Of a stretch of 56,456 nucleotides of DNA, positions 28,993 to 37,734 are shown piece by piece. A program made the position numbers and the translations under genes. The notes under the pieces were generated by a model that saw nothing but the letters and a program-made list of their open reading frames with translations, was not told the DNA's origin and made no database searches. Each line of letters begins with the position of its first letter. The stretch's first letter is position 1. Source of the DNA: a virus; the IMG/VR virus record IMGVR_UViG_3300042995_000016, positions 1 through 56,456 of that record; one strand, 5' to 3'.

Positions 28993-31527
28993 TCACTCGG
29001 CCGCGACGGTCGCGGCCGGGGCGTAGAGGGTGTGGTGGGCGTTGAGCTTCGCGAGCAGCGTGACCGGGCGCTTGGGGACCGAGTTGCCGACCAGCTTCAT
29101 GCTCTCGGTCTTGGTAAGCGGCCGGCGGACGCCGTCGATCTCGATCTCGTCGGGCATCCGGAGCTCGTGCGCTGCGGCGGCCTCGCGCGGGGTCAGCATC
29201 CTCATTCCGATGTCGATGACTACCCAGGGCCCGACGGTCACGACATCGCCGCCGTCCCAGGCGCCGTGCTCGCGCAAGAACTCCGCGACCTGGCGGGCCC
29301 GGGTGATCTGGGCCGTCGAGAGAGAGGGCGCGAGGTCGGCGGCCGACACCGCGAACCTGTCCCGGGTGGAGGCCGTGTTCAGCGGCGCCTCGCAGCCCTG
29401 GTGCTGACCGCCCGTGCCGTAGTACTCGCAGAGGAAGGCGGCGGCCGGTGCCGTGTGGAAGCCCCCGGCGGTCTGAGCCGGCACCGGGTTCGCGGGATCG
29501 AGCGCGGTGGCGGTGCCGCGGAGCTCGGCGAGGTAGGCCGCGCCGACCGCCTGCGGGCCGACGGTGGTGACCGTCGTGCTCGTGGGGTCGGTCATGTCGT
29601 GGCCGACGACGCCCGTGTTGTTCTGGACCATCCAGGCGCCCATGACGGCGTGCCCGCCGCTGGTCGTGATCGTGTTGACGGGGTCCGAGGCGTCGTAGGC
29701 GCAGGAGGCGTTGGACTTGTGCATGTCGGTGCGGACCATTGCGGCTCCGACCACCGCGTGCTTCGCCCCGCCCGCCATCTGCGTCCCGATGGCGTTCTCG
29801 ATGTCGATAGCGCGGGGCTTCTGGCCTTTCCGCTCCCCGTAGCCGGTCTGGACCAGCGACGCGGCGACCACCGAGAACTCGGGCGATCCCGTGGCGGTCT
29901 GGAGCGGGTCCGCCGCGTCCTGACCCCGGTGGGCGGTGTAGCCCGGGCCCGTATGCCCGGGGCGGACGATGGTGGGAGCGAGCGTCGCGCCGACCACGCC
30001 TAGCGGCGCGGCACCGCCCGGGCGCTTGTGGAAGCTGTTCGCGGTCACGGTCGGGAGCGGCGCCGTCGCGGGCACCCCGGCGCTGTCGCCGCGGAACACC
30101 GCGACGTGCGGCGCCAGGGAGGCGCCGACCACGCCGAAGCGCGGTGCCCCGGCCATGACGGTGTCGAGCGGTGCGCCCGGCTGCTGCCCCACGCTGTTCT
30201 CCTGGAACTTCGTGAGGTGCGCCGCCACCACGCAGCGATCTTCCTTGGTCGTGCTGGTGTTGAGCGGATCGGCCGCGCCCATCGGGGGGCTCTGCGCGGC
30301 CCGGCCGCCGGCGCCGACCACGGTCGCTGCCATCGCGGCGAACTCGCCGCCCTTCACGCCGGCGGTCAGCGTCGGGACCGGCCCCTCGCCGTCGTGGACG
30401 CGCTCGCGCCCCTTCTTCTTGCTGCGGTGGGTCGTCGGCACGACCGCGGCGCCGACCAGTGCCATCTCGCCGCGATGCGCGCCGGTCACCGTCGAGATGG
30501 GCTCGGTCGGGTCGATCTCGGGCCGCGCCCCATGGTGCGTCAGGTGGATTAGGAACGGCCGCGCGGCCTCGATCACGAACCGCTTCATCCCGACCGCGAC
30601 GCGCCGCTGCGTCGCCGCCGCGAGGGGCTTCTTCCGGTCGAAGATCGAGGGCAGCGGCAGGGACCAGTCGATGATCTCCGCCGCCGCGCGGAAGGGCTTC
30701 AGCTTGCCCGCCTTCACCGCCTCCGAATCCCGCGGCCCATGCGTGGTCGGCGGCCATTCGATATCGCCGGGGCCGAAGACGCCGACGCCGAAGAGGCGCT
30801 TGCGCGAGGTCGGGACGCCGTGCTCCGCGCAGTTCAGGTCGCGATCTTCATACCGCGCACCCAACTTCTCCAGGTGCCTGACCCAGGCCCGGTAGGTGCG
30901 GCCGACGCGCTTCGGGTCGCGGACGAGCTGCTGCTCCTGCCGCGGCACGCGCTCGCCCTTGGCCGCGACGGTGCCGTCCAGCTTGATCACGCGGCCGGTC
31001 GCCTTGCAGCGCTTGGCGATGAGCGGTCCCCATCCGCGGATCTCCCTGACGTTCTCAAGGTAGACCACGCGCGGGCCGAGGCCGTGCTTGCGGAGCTTGC
31101 CGATCCACCGGCAGACTTGCCAGGGCATGGAGCGCACCCGGGGCGATCGAGGGGCGCCTCCCTTGGCCACCGAGTGGTCCAGGCAGTCCGGGCTGGCCCA
31201 GAGGATGTTGACCTGCCGCCGCCCGGTCGCCTCCAGCGGGCACACCTCGTAGATGTCGGCGTGCAGATGGCGTGTGAACGGGTTCAGGGCCTTGTGCGTG
31301 GCGATGGCGACGGCGTCGTGGTTGACCGCGACGTGGACCGGGAAGCCCGCGTCCTCCAGCCCCTGGCACGCCCCGCCCATGCCGGCGAACAACACGACGT
31401 TGATGCCGGCCTCGAGCGGCCACTCGTCGCGGCGCCGATCGTCCCGCCGGGCGTTGCGGCGCCGCGCGCGGGTCCTGGCCGCCGGGCGGGTTTCGATGAG
31501 CCCGGTGAACAATGAGCCGTCAGGCAT
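28993..31527 (-). CDS. DNA cytosine-C5 methyltransferase with internal repeat insertion
   Basis: An 844-residue enzyme, about twice the usual length. Motif I is NVVLFAGMGGACQG (43-56). The catalytic Cys is C115 in ASPDCLDHS, the SPDC variant seen in proteobacterial prophage enzymes. ENV is at 158-160 and motif VIII is GVPTSRKRLF (237-246). The C-terminal motifs include LTPREAAAAHELRMP and GNSVPKRP. Between VIII and IX, residues about 338-735 are ten or eleven degenerate repeats of about 37 residues (P-l-x-T-x-T ... V-V-g-A). It would protect phage DNA from host restriction. Confidence 0.9.
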   Translation of the reverse strand: MPDGSLFTGLIETRPAARTRARRRNARRDDRRRDEWPLEAGINVVLFAGMGGACQGLEDAGFPVHVAVNHDAVAIATHKALNPFTRHLHADIYEVCPLEATGRRQVNILWASPDCLDHSVAKGGAPRSPRVRSMPWQVCRWIGKLRKHGLGPRVVYLENVREIRGWGPLIAKRCKATGRVIKLDGTVAAKGERVPRQEQQLVRDPKRVGRTYRAWVRHLEKLGARYEDRDLNCAEHGVPTSRKRLFGVGVFGPGDIEWPPTTHGPRDSEAVKAGKLKPFRAAAEIIDWSLPLPSIFDRKKPLAAATQRRVAVGMKRFVIEAARPFLIHLTHHGARPEIDPTEPISTVTGAHRGEMALVGAAVVPTTHRSKKKGRERVHDGEGPVPTLTAGVKGGEFAAMAATVVGAGGRAAQSPPMGAADPLNTSTTKEDRCVVAAHLTKFQENSVGQQPGAPLDTVMAGAPRFGVVGASLAPHVAVFRGDSAGVPATAPLPTVTANSFHKRPGGAAPLGVVGATLAPTIVRPGHTGPGYTAHRGQDAADPLQTATGSPEFSVVAASLVQTGYGERKGQKPRAIDIENAIGTQMAGGAKHAVVGAAMVRTDMHKSNASCAYDASDPVNTITTSGGHAVMGAWMVQNNTGVVGHDMTDPTSTTVTTVGPQAVGAAYLAELRGTATALDPANPVPAQTAGGFHTAPAAAFLCEYYGTGGQHQGCEAPLNTASTRDRFAVSAADLAPSLSTAQITRARQVAEFLREHGAWDGGDVVTVGPWVVIDIGMRMLTPREAAAAHELRMPDEIEIDGVRRPLTKTESMKLVGNSVPKRPVTLLAKLNAHHTLYAPAATVAAE

Positions 31528-31536
31528 GGGTGTCTC

Positions 31537-31944
31537 TTACTCGGTGGCGCCGGGGCCGGCGGCAATGAGCGCCAGGGCCTCCTCGGGCGAGCGGGCGACG
31601 CCGGCGATGCCGCCCGCTCGCCGCACGGCGTCGATGAAGTTGAGTTGCTCGGCGGTGGGGGTGCCGCGGGCCGTCTTGACCTCGACGGCCGTCATGACGG
31701 CGACCGTGCGCCCGACCATCTCCGGCGTGATCGTGACGGCGGTGAACCCGATCAGGTCGGAGCTGCCCGGGCACAGGCCGTAGGCGACCCGGCGCGGGTA
31801 GCCGAGGACCAGGCGGCCGTCGGCGTGGTCGAGGACGTTGCCCGCCCAGGCCTCGCCGACGGGGTTGTTGAAGAGCCGCGTCGCGCCGTTGCAGGCGAGG
31901 CGGATCGAGTTGCGGACCTCGGTCTCGGGATTGCGGCGGGTCAC
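31537..31944 (-). CDS. VRR-NUC domain nuclease
   Basis: A 135-residue stand-alone VRR-NUC protein with GTG start at 31944 (GTGA overlap). The active-site pattern is complete: D63 in CPGSSDLIG, E88 and K90 in TAVEVKT, Q100 in TAEQLNFIDAVRRAGG, ending VARSPEEA. VRR-NUC proteins are structure-specific nucleases of the PD-(D/E)xK superfamily and in phages often sit beside SNF2 helicases, as here. A role in processing branched DNA during replication is likely. Confidence 0.9.
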   Translation of the reverse strand: MTRRNPETEVRNSIRLACNGATRLFNNPVGEAWAGNVLDHADGRLVLGYPRRVAYGLCPGSSDLIGFTAVTITPEMVGRTVAVMTAVEVKTARGTPTAEQLNFIDAVRRAGGIAGVARSPEEALALIAAGPGATE

Positions 31945-32192
31945 GGCGACGCCTCCCCGAACGGGTCCGCCTCGGCGGCCGCGCGGCGGGAGCGCTCATC
32001 CTGCTCGGCGAGCTCGCGCCGGCGCCGGTCGGCGGCGAACCGCTCGAAGTCGGCCATGAGCCGGCGGCGCAGGCGCTCCGGCGGCTCCCCGGCGACCGGC
32101 CGGCGGCGCGCGGGCTCGGCTTCTGCGGCCCGGGCGAGCCGCTCGGCCGCGTCGGCCATCTCGCGGCGGGTAGGCTTCTTGTGGCGGGTCAT
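31941..32192 (-). CDS. Small charged helical protein
   Basis: An 83-residue protein; ATG 32192 overlaps the previous stop (ATGA) and is preferred to upstream in-frame codons. It is mostly Arg/Glu/Ala helix (RREMADAAERLARAAEAEPA, LMADFERFAADRRRRELAEQ). No enzymatic motif. It links the PAPS-reductase-like and VRR-NUC genes in one coupled chain; function unknown. Confidence 0.6.
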   Translation of the reverse strand: MTRHKKPTRREMADAAERLARAAEAEPARRRPVAGEPPERLRRRLMADFERFAADRRRRELAEQDERSRRAAAEADPFGEASP

Positions 32193-32359
32193 GCGGCGAC
32201 CTCTGAGACCCGCGGAGATCCGTCCAACCCTCGGCCCATCAGGGCGCACACGGCGTCCTCGAGCTCGGCCAGGGCGTCGGAGCAGTCTTGGGCGTAGACC
32301 CATTCGACCGCGGCGCGGACCACCCGCTCCCGCGCGTCAGTCGGTGCAGGCGCAGTCAA
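32189..32359 (-). CDS. Small acidic protein, TTG start
   Basis: A 56-residue ORF filling the gap before the previous gene. The proposed TTG at 32359 lies inside the 3' end of the PAPS-reductase-like gene, 4 bases after GGAGAG; an internal GTG at about 32323 is an alternative. Sequence ARERVVRAAVEWVYAQDCSD and ALAELEDAVCALMGRGLDG predict two helices. Its TGA overlaps the next ATG (ATGA), which supports it being translated. Confidence 0.45.
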   Translation of the reverse strand: MTAPAPTDARERVVRAAVEWVYAQDCSDALAELEDAVCALMGRGLDGSPRVSEVAA

Positions 32360-33248
32360 TGGACTCTCCGTGCTCGAAGAGGCTGCCCGTGGCCCGACCG
32401 ACGCGCTCCGCTTCCTTGAAGCGCGCGACCTCGGCCCTGGCCGCTTCCGGGTAGTTGAGGACGTAGGCCTTGAGCTCGGCGTAGGTCGGTCCGTCCTTGC
32501 GGAAGCGCGCGCCGCTGGCCTTCCGCGTCACGTCGGTCGCCCAGGCCTCCATCTCGATCCACCAGTCGAGGGCGTCGATGTCCCGCAGCAGGACGATGAG
32601 GAGCTTCACCCGAGGCTTGAGGTGACAGCCGTCGCAGTTGCCGAACGCATCCTCGTCGTCGGGCAGGCGCAGGTCGAACGGCTTACCCGACCAGAACCTG
32701 CGGACGTCGTCCTTGCCGACGTTCGCCTCGTGGAGAGGCATGACGTTGATGTAGGGCTCGGTTCCGGCGGCGTTCTGCCGCAGCTTCTTCTTGACCCGCT
32801 TCGGCTCGTCCCTGCGCAGGCCGATGACGTTCAGCCACTTCCTGTAGCCGAGAGACCGCATGTACTCCCGGGTCGGGACGATCTTGCCCTCGACGGTGCA
32901 GAACCTCGTCACGCCGTTCGGCAGGAACCGCCGATTCTCGATCGCACGGCGGAGTGGGGTGCCTGCCCTGTCGGCCGAGTTGTGGCCGACCTCGACGAAG
33001 CCGCCGGGGGCGTCCCAGTCGCGCTCCAGCCAGACGATCCGGACCCCGAGTCGCTCGCCGAGGTCGCGCACGAAGTCCAGTGTCGCCTCGTCCTCCCGCC
33101 CGGTGTTGCAGAAGACGGCGTGGACGTCGTCGGGGAGGCGACCGCCGTGCGCGTCGACGATCCGCCAGAGCATCTTGCCGCTGGTCCGGCCGCCGCTGAC
33201 GCCCAGCACGGCGGGCCCGCGGATCAGGTACGGGTTCCGGTCGAGCAT
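32337..33248 (-). CDS. PAPS-reductase-like PP-loop ATPase
   Basis: A 303-residue protein. The PP-loop is GVSGGRTSGKM (residues 16-26), used to adenylate or bind a nucleotide. Cysteines at 47 (VFCNTG), 117 (RFCTVEGK) and 205/208 (NCDGCHLK) suggest a metal or iron-sulfur site, as in DndC-type members of the family. It sits between two DNA methyltransferase/helicase groups. Phage PAPS-reductase-like proteins are widespread but mostly of unknown role; DNA sulfur or base modification is a possibility here, not shown. Confidence 0.78.
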   Translation of the reverse strand: MLDRNPYLIRGPAVLGVSGGRTSGKMLWRIVDAHGGRLPDDVHAVFCNTGREDEATLDFVRDLGERLGVRIVWLERDWDAPGGFVEVGHNSADRAGTPLRRAIENRRFLPNGVTRFCTVEGKIVPTREYMRSLGYRKWLNVIGLRRDEPKRVKKKLRQNAAGTEPYINVMPLHEANVGKDDVRRFWSGKPFDLRLPDDEDAFGNCDGCHLKPRVKLLIVLLRDIDALDWWIEMEAWATDVTRKASGARFRKDGPTYAELKAYVLNYPEAARAEVARFKEAERVGRATGSLFEHGESIDCACTD

Positions 33249-33253
33249 CGCCG

Positions 33254-34228
33254 TCACTCCGCCGCGACCTGGTCGAGCCGGTCGAGCAGCGTGCCCGCGG
33301 CTGCCGCGGCCTCGGCGTCGGCGAGGTGCCGGGCCGCGAGGCGGAAGTACTCGGGCTTCAGCTCGAACCCCACGAAGCGGCAGCCGTTCGCGAGCGCCAC
33401 GGTCCCCTCGGACCCGATGCCGCCGAAGGGGCTGAGCACCACGTCGCCCGGCCGCGACCAGACCCGCATGGCCCTCCGCGTGATGTTGAGCGGCATCGGG
33501 CACAGGTGCTTCTCGTCCCGGTCGGAGCGCGCGACCTTGACGTTGAGGACGTCGGTCTCCGGCAGGTCCTCCGAGGGGTAGTTCCACACCGGCGATATCG
33601 CGCCGTTCGTCGGCCACACGGGGGACGCCAGCCGCTGCCACTCCGCGACGGGGAAGCCCTCCGCGGTGTGGCCGATCCTGACCGCCTTCGCCCGCTCCTC
33701 CTCCGTCGTCGCCCACTTCCGGTACACCATCAGGTACTCGGGCAGGCCGGTGCGGCTGAACGAGCTGTCCTCCTTGATCGTCCGCCAGAGGAGCCCGTGC
33801 GCCTTGGTCTTCTGCATCTCGCGCACCGGGTCGCGCGCGATCGTGACGCGGCAGTGGAAGTCCCAGCCCTCCTCGACGTGGATCTTCGTGCAGAGGTCGG
33901 AGAAGGGCCGCAGGCCCGCCGTGCCGCGGGGCGAGCTGTTCTGGTAGTAGACGAGGTCCTTGACGTGGATCGCGGTCAGGCGCCCCGGCCGGGTCACCCT
34001 GAACTTCTCGCGCACGGCGTGGCGGTACTGCTCGGCGAACTCCTCGTCCGAGGCGACGTTGCCCATGTCGGCGACGCTCTCCGAGTAGATGTAGAGCGAG
34101 CTGAACGGCGGGCTGTAGACGCTGAAGTCGACGCTGTCCGCCGGCAGCGCGGCCATGCCCGGCACGCAGTCGGCGTGGTAGAGCGACCATCCGGCCCCGT
34201 GGGCCTGGTCGAGCACGAATCCGCTCAT
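33254..34228 (-). CDS. DNA methyltransferase (N4-cytosine or N6-adenine), SPPF type
   Basis: A 324-residue beta-class amino-methyltransferase. Motif IV SPPF is at 39-42 (VDFSVYSPPFSS) near the N-terminus, and the SAM-binding motif I is near the C-terminus (VLSPFGGIGSEGTVA, followed by GCRFVGFELKPEYFRLA). The order IV then I defines the beta class. SPPF favours N4-cytosine but does not exclude N6-adenine. The target domain lies between (PVWPTNGAISPVWNYPSEDL). Starts by ATGA overlap with the SNF2 helicase stop. Confidence 0.88.
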   Translation of the reverse strand: MSGFVLDQAHGAGWSLYHADCVPGMAALPADSVDFSVYSPPFSSLYIYSESVADMGNVASDEEFAEQYRHAVREKFRVTRPGRLTAIHVKDLVYYQNSSPRGTAGLRPFSDLCTKIHVEEGWDFHCRVTIARDPVREMQKTKAHGLLWRTIKEDSSFSRTGLPEYLMVYRKWATTEEERAKAVRIGHTAEGFPVAEWQRLASPVWPTNGAISPVWNYPSEDLPETDVLNVKVARSDRDEKHLCPMPLNITRRAMRVWSRPGDVVLSPFGGIGSEGTVALANGCRFVGFELKPEYFRLAARHLADAEAAAAAGTLLDRLDQVAAE

Positions 34229-35625
34229 GCGGCGCTCCTGATCCAGGACGGCAGCCGCATCGGCGCCGTCGGGTTGTAGTCGAGGCGGGTGGACCGGCGC
34301 TCCGCCGAGCGCCGCATGGCCGCGGCCATCTCCCGCCGCATGGCGTCGTGGCCGTCCTGCTTGCGCGACAGCGCCGCGCGGACGTGCTGCTCGGTGTCCG
34401 CGAGCACCGCGTGGGCCCGGACCGGCCGGAGCTGGCCGAAGCGCCAGAAGCGGCGCAGGGCCTGGTAGAAGGCCTCGTAGGAGAAGTTCACGCCCGCGAA
34501 GGCGGTGCGCGCGCAGTGCTGCCAGTTGAGGCCGAACCCGGCGATCGAGGGCTTGGTGACGATCACGCGGTGCGTGCCGTCGGCGAAGCCCAGGAGCCCC
34601 GCCTCCTTGCGCGCCTCCGGCATGGAGCCGCGCACCTCCGCGACCCCGCCGGGAGCGCCGGCGAGGAGCGCCATGACGGCGTCGGCCTCGTAGTCCGTGT
34701 CGACCCAGACGCACCACGGCTCGCCCGGCTCCGCGTGGACGAGCTCCGCGACGACGCGGGCCCGGTCCTCGGCCGTGATGCGCTTCTCCCGGTGGATGTC
34801 GGTGGCGCTCGCCCCCGGCAGGCGGAAGAGCGTGTCGCCGCGGTCCCGCAGGATGTCGGCGCGCACCGTGTGCCAGCGCAGGTCGAGCGGCGGCAGGTCG
34901 TAGCCGTCGTCGGGGAAGCCGAGGTCCGAGGGCCGCGACACGCAGCGCGCCCAGCTCGCGACCCAGCTCCAGAACGGCGCGACGGCGTGGCCCTTCAGGC
35001 GGTAGCGGCCCATCTCCGCCTGGTCGGTCACGAAGAACCGCGACAGCATCTCGGCCGAGGGCATGACGCCCAGGAAGGCGGAGTGCTGGCCGAGCTCGGT
35101 GTGGTCGTTGGGCGCCGGCGTCGCGGTGCAGGCGAGCCGGAACGGGATCCCGGCGCCGAAGGCGACCAGGCGGCGAGAGTAGACGCCCGTGAAGGTCTTG
35201 AGGATGGAGGACTCGTCGAGCACGACCCCGCCCAGGTCCTCGGGCCGGAAGTGCGGGAGCTTCTCGTAGTTCGCGAGGTTGACCCCGGGCGCGAGCTCGT
35301 CGGCGGAGCGGACGACCCTGGCCGGGATGCCCCAGCGCTCGGCCTCGCGGCGGTGCTGCGGGGCGACGGCGAGCGGCGAGAGCATCAGCACCGGCCGGCC
35401 GGTGCGCTCGGCGACCACCCTGCCCCACTCCAGCGCGCTGAACGACTTGCCGAGGCCGGTGTCCATGAACTCGGCCGAGCGTCCGGCGCGGAGCGCGAAC
35501 TCGGTGACGTGGCGCTGGTGGGGCTTGAGGTCGGGGTGGAGCTCGGGGACGTCCTCCATCCCCGCGGGCGGCGCCTCGAGGACCTTGCGGGCCAGCAGCG
35601 CCTCGTAGCCGGCGAGGTCGGTCAT
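34225..35625 (-). CDS. SNF2-like DEAD/DEAH helicase
   Basis: A 466-residue SF2 ATPase. ATG 35625 (MTDLAGYEALL) overlaps the upstream stop. Motifs: Q-like LKPHQRHVTEFAL (33-45), Walker A MDTGLGKS (54-61), Ia LSPLAVAPQH, Walker B VVLDESSILK with DESS in place of DEAH (137-140), III CTATPAPND. C-terminal helicase motifs include GFGLNWQHC and FYQALRRFWRFGQ. Compact phage SNF2 proteins of this form often accompany VRR-NUC nucleases. Likely acts in replication fork remodelling or recombination. Confidence 0.88.
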   Translation of the reverse strand: MTDLAGYEALLARKVLEAPPAGMEDVPELHPDLKPHQRHVTEFALRAGRSAEFMDTGLGKSFSALEWGRVVAERTGRPVLMLSPLAVAPQHRREAERWGIPARVVRSADELAPGVNLANYEKLPHFRPEDLGGVVLDESSILKTFTGVYSRRLVAFGAGIPFRLACTATPAPNDHTELGQHSAFLGVMPSAEMLSRFFVTDQAEMGRYRLKGHAVAPFWSWVASWARCVSRPSDLGFPDDGYDLPPLDLRWHTVRADILRDRGDTLFRLPGASATDIHREKRITAEDRARVVAELVHAEPGEPWCVWVDTDYEADAVMALLAGAPGGVAEVRGSMPEARKEAGLLGFADGTHRVIVTKPSIAGFGLNWQHCARTAFAGVNFSYEAFYQALRRFWRFGQLRPVRAHAVLADTEQHVRAALSRKQDGHDAMRREMAAAMRRSAERRSTRLDYNPTAPMRLPSWIRSAA

Positions 35626-37100
35626 GCGGACCTCCGCTCGGCCGCCGCGTTGAGCGATTCGTAGTAGCCCTGGTCGAACAGCGACGGCCCGGGCCCGCGG
35701 CGCGCGCCGAGGTGGCGCGCCGACATCATGTGGTCGACCCACCCCTTCTTGTAGCCGCGCTCGGCCGCGATGCGCTCCAGGTCCTCGCGGGTCTTCGCGG
35801 CGCCGACCTCGCGCCGGAGCGCCTGGGCGCGCTCGGCCTTCTCCCTCGCGGCCTCGACCTCCTGGAGCTCGCCCTCGCGCTCCTCGGGCTGGCGCGCCTC
35901 GGCCTGGTAGGCGTGGCCGCAAGCCGGGCACACGGGCGCCGGTCTATGGGCCGTGTAGCAGGTCGGGCACTGCCTGACCCGCACCTGGGGCTCGGCGAGG
36001 ACGTCGCCCTTCCTGCGCTTCGGCGCGCCCTGCAGCGACCACTCGCGCGGCTCGTCCGGCAGGCCGTGGCGCGCCGTGTTGCCGACGTGGTCGACGACGA
36101 TGGCGAAGTCCTTGCCCTCGGCCGGGCGGAGCGCGCGGCCGACCTGCTGGATGTGGAGCGCGAGCGACTGGGTCGGGCGGAGCAGGATCACCGCGTCGAC
36201 GCCGGGGACGTCGAAGCCCTCGGAGATCAGCGAGCAGTTGGTCAGAACGGACAGCTCGCCGCGCTCGAAGGACGCCAGGACGCGCTTGAGCTGCGCCCCG
36301 TCCATCTCGCCGTCGACGTGGGCGGCGGGCACGCCGTGGGCCCGGAACTCGGCCGCGACGTGCTCGGCGTGCTGGATGCTGACGCAGAACGCGATCGCCC
36401 TCTTGCCGCCGGCGAGCTTGCGGTAGTGCTCGACGACGCTGCCCGTGATCGCGGCCTTGTCGACGCGCTTCTCGACCTCGCCGACGGCGTAGTCTCCCAT
36501 GCGGGTCTTCACCCCGCTGAGGTCGATGTCGGTCGGCGGCGCGAACACCCTGGCCGGGACCAGGAACCCCATGTCCGTGAGCTCGGCGACGCTCGGCGCC
36601 TCGACCAGGCGCTCGAAGCACCCGCCGTGCCCCTTGCCCAGGCCCGCGCCGTCCAGGCGCAGCGGCGAGGCCGTGACGCCGAGGATGCGGGTGTCCGCCA
36701 GGGCCTGGGCGAGCGCGACGTAGCTGGCGCTGACGCCGTGGTGCGCCTCGTCCCAGATCATGAGCTTGGGCGGCGGCAGCTTGCCCAGCCGCTTGACCAG
36801 CGTCTGCACGGTCGCGACCTGGACCAGCGCGTTGGGGCGCGGCGCGAAGCCCGAGGCGACGACGCCGTGGTCGATCCCCCATTCGTGGAGCTTGCCCGAG
36901 ACCTGCGCGAGCAGGACGCGCGAGGGCTCGACGATCCAGACCGAGTTGCCGCGCGCCGAGGCGCCCGAGGCGATGCGCCCGAAGGTGGGCGTCTTGCCCG
37001 CGCCGGTCGGCGCGACGAAGAGCACGGCCCGGGCGCCGGCCGCGAACTCGCGACGGACGCCCTCGACGCCGGCCTCCTGGTAGGGTCTGAGCGTCAGCAC
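35622..37100 (-). CDS. DEAD/DEAH-box helicase with zinc finger
   Basis: A 492-residue SF2 helicase of the type III restriction/UvrB-like branch. Motifs: LRPYQEAGVEGVRREF (Q), APTGAGKTPTF (Walker A, K36), MIWDEAHHG (117-120 DEAH), GVTASPLRLDG (III), then LTNCSLISEGFDVPG (V) and HIQQVGRALRP (VI). Residues near 365-385 hold a four-Cys zinc finger (CPTC...CPAC). A coiled coil follows (LQEVEAAREKAERAQAL). With the SNF2 gene it makes two helicases in tandem, coupled by a 4-base overlap. Confidence 0.9.
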   Translation of the reverse strand: MLTLRPYQEAGVEGVRREFAAGARAVLFVAPTGAGKTPTFGRIASGASARGNSVWIVEPSRVLLAQVSGKLHEWGIDHGVVASGFAPRPNALVQVATVQTLVKRLGKLPPPKLMIWDEAHHGVSASYVALAQALADTRILGVTASPLRLDGAGLGKGHGGCFERLVEAPSVAELTDMGFLVPARVFAPPTDIDLSGVKTRMGDYAVGEVEKRVDKAAITGSVVEHYRKLAGGKRAIAFCVSIQHAEHVAAEFRAHGVPAAHVDGEMDGAQLKRVLASFERGELSVLTNCSLISEGFDVPGVDAVILLRPTQSLALHIQQVGRALRPAEGKDFAIVVDHVGNTARHGLPDEPREWSLQGAPKRRKGDVLAEPQVRVRQCPTCYTAHRPAPVCPACGHAYQAEARQPEEREGELQEVEAAREKAERAQALRREVGAAKTREDLERIAAERGYKKGWVDHMMSARHLGARRGPGPSLFDQGYYESLNAAAERRSA

Positions 37101-37363
37101 GGCGCGGCCTCCGTCGAGGCGAGGCGGCGCAGGTCGCGGGCGCCCATACCGAGCTTGAGCCGCACGGCCGCGAGGTGGGCGCTGACGGTGTGCGTCGAGA
37201 TGCCGAGGGCCCGCGCGACCCCCTTGTAGCTCTCGCCGCCGGCGATCAGCTCGGCGCAGCGCCGCTGCGCGGGGGTGAGGGTCGAGACGTCGAGCCCGCC
37301 GGGCCCGGCGTCGGCGGCGCGGCGCAGCTCGTCGAGCTCGCCGCGGGACAGGATCACGCCCAT
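37094..37363 (-). CDS. LuxR-type helix-turn-helix regulator, small
   Basis: An 89-residue protein. ATG 37363 overlaps the previous stop (TGATG). Residues 28-85 are a complete LuxR/GerE HTH: LTPAQRRCAELIAGGESYKG, VARALGISTHTVSAHLAAVR, LKLGMGARDL. There is no receiver or ligand domain, so it probably acts as a constitutive or partner-dependent DNA-binding protein. It overlaps the helicase start downstream and could control phage late genes. Confidence 0.85.
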   Translation of the reverse strand: MGVILSRGELDELRRAADAGPGGLDVSTLTPAQRRCAELIAGGESYKGVARALGISTHTVSAHLAAVRLKLGMGARDLRRLASTEAAPC

Positions 37364-37734
37364 CAGGGGGACTCCTTCGGTCGGAAGGCGCGGGCCAGGC
37401 GCTCGGTCTCGCGGGCCCGGCGGACCGCCGCCGCGCCGACGGGCGGCACCCACGCGACGCCGTGGTGGTGGCCGCAGTAGGACGAGCCGGGCCGCTGGGG
37501 TGCCTGGCAGTAGCCCCAGGCGCCGGACCGCACGTCGCCGTCGATCCAGCGGCAGCCGACCGGCTCGCGCGGGCCCGGGGCGGGCGGCGCGGCGACGGAA
37601 GCCGGGACCTGGACCGCGGCCAGCAGCCGGGCGACGCTCGTGCCGAACCACCCGGCCACGGTCGAGGGACGCGCGCCCCGGCCGAGGTGGTGGCGGGCGG
37701 TGTCGAGGTCCTCGGGCGAGAGCGCGGCGCCCAT
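37363..37734 (-). CDS. GcrA-like zinc-motif protein
   Basis: A 123-residue protein starting at ATG 37734 (TGATG overlap). Residues 1-42 may be a degenerate helix-turn-helix (RPSTVAGWFGTSVARLLAAV). Residues 60-95 (GCRWIDGDVRSGAWGYCQAP, then GSSYCGHHHGVAW) match the C-terminal pattern of GcrA, the alphaproteobacterial cell-cycle regulator that binds sigma70 at methylated GANTC promoters. That pattern is C61, C76, C87 and H89/H90. A phage GcrA mimic could redirect host transcription. The family call rests on the Cys/His pattern. Confidence 0.65.
   Translation of the reverse strand: MGAALSPEDLDTARHHLGRGARPSTVAGWFGTSVARLLAAVQVPASVAAPPAPGPREPVGCRWIDGDVRSGAWGYCQAPQRPGSSYCGHHHGVAWVPPVGAAAVRRARETERLARAFRPKESP

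Noticed and set aside
25012-29026. Very long rightward ORFs opposite helicase and clamp genes
   Set aside because: Antisense frames kept open by GC-rich codon use; no domains and strongly biased composition.
28984-30003. 339-codon rightward ORF in the methyltransferase
   Set aside because: Mirror of the repeat array in the C5 methyltransferase; periodicity comes from those repeats.
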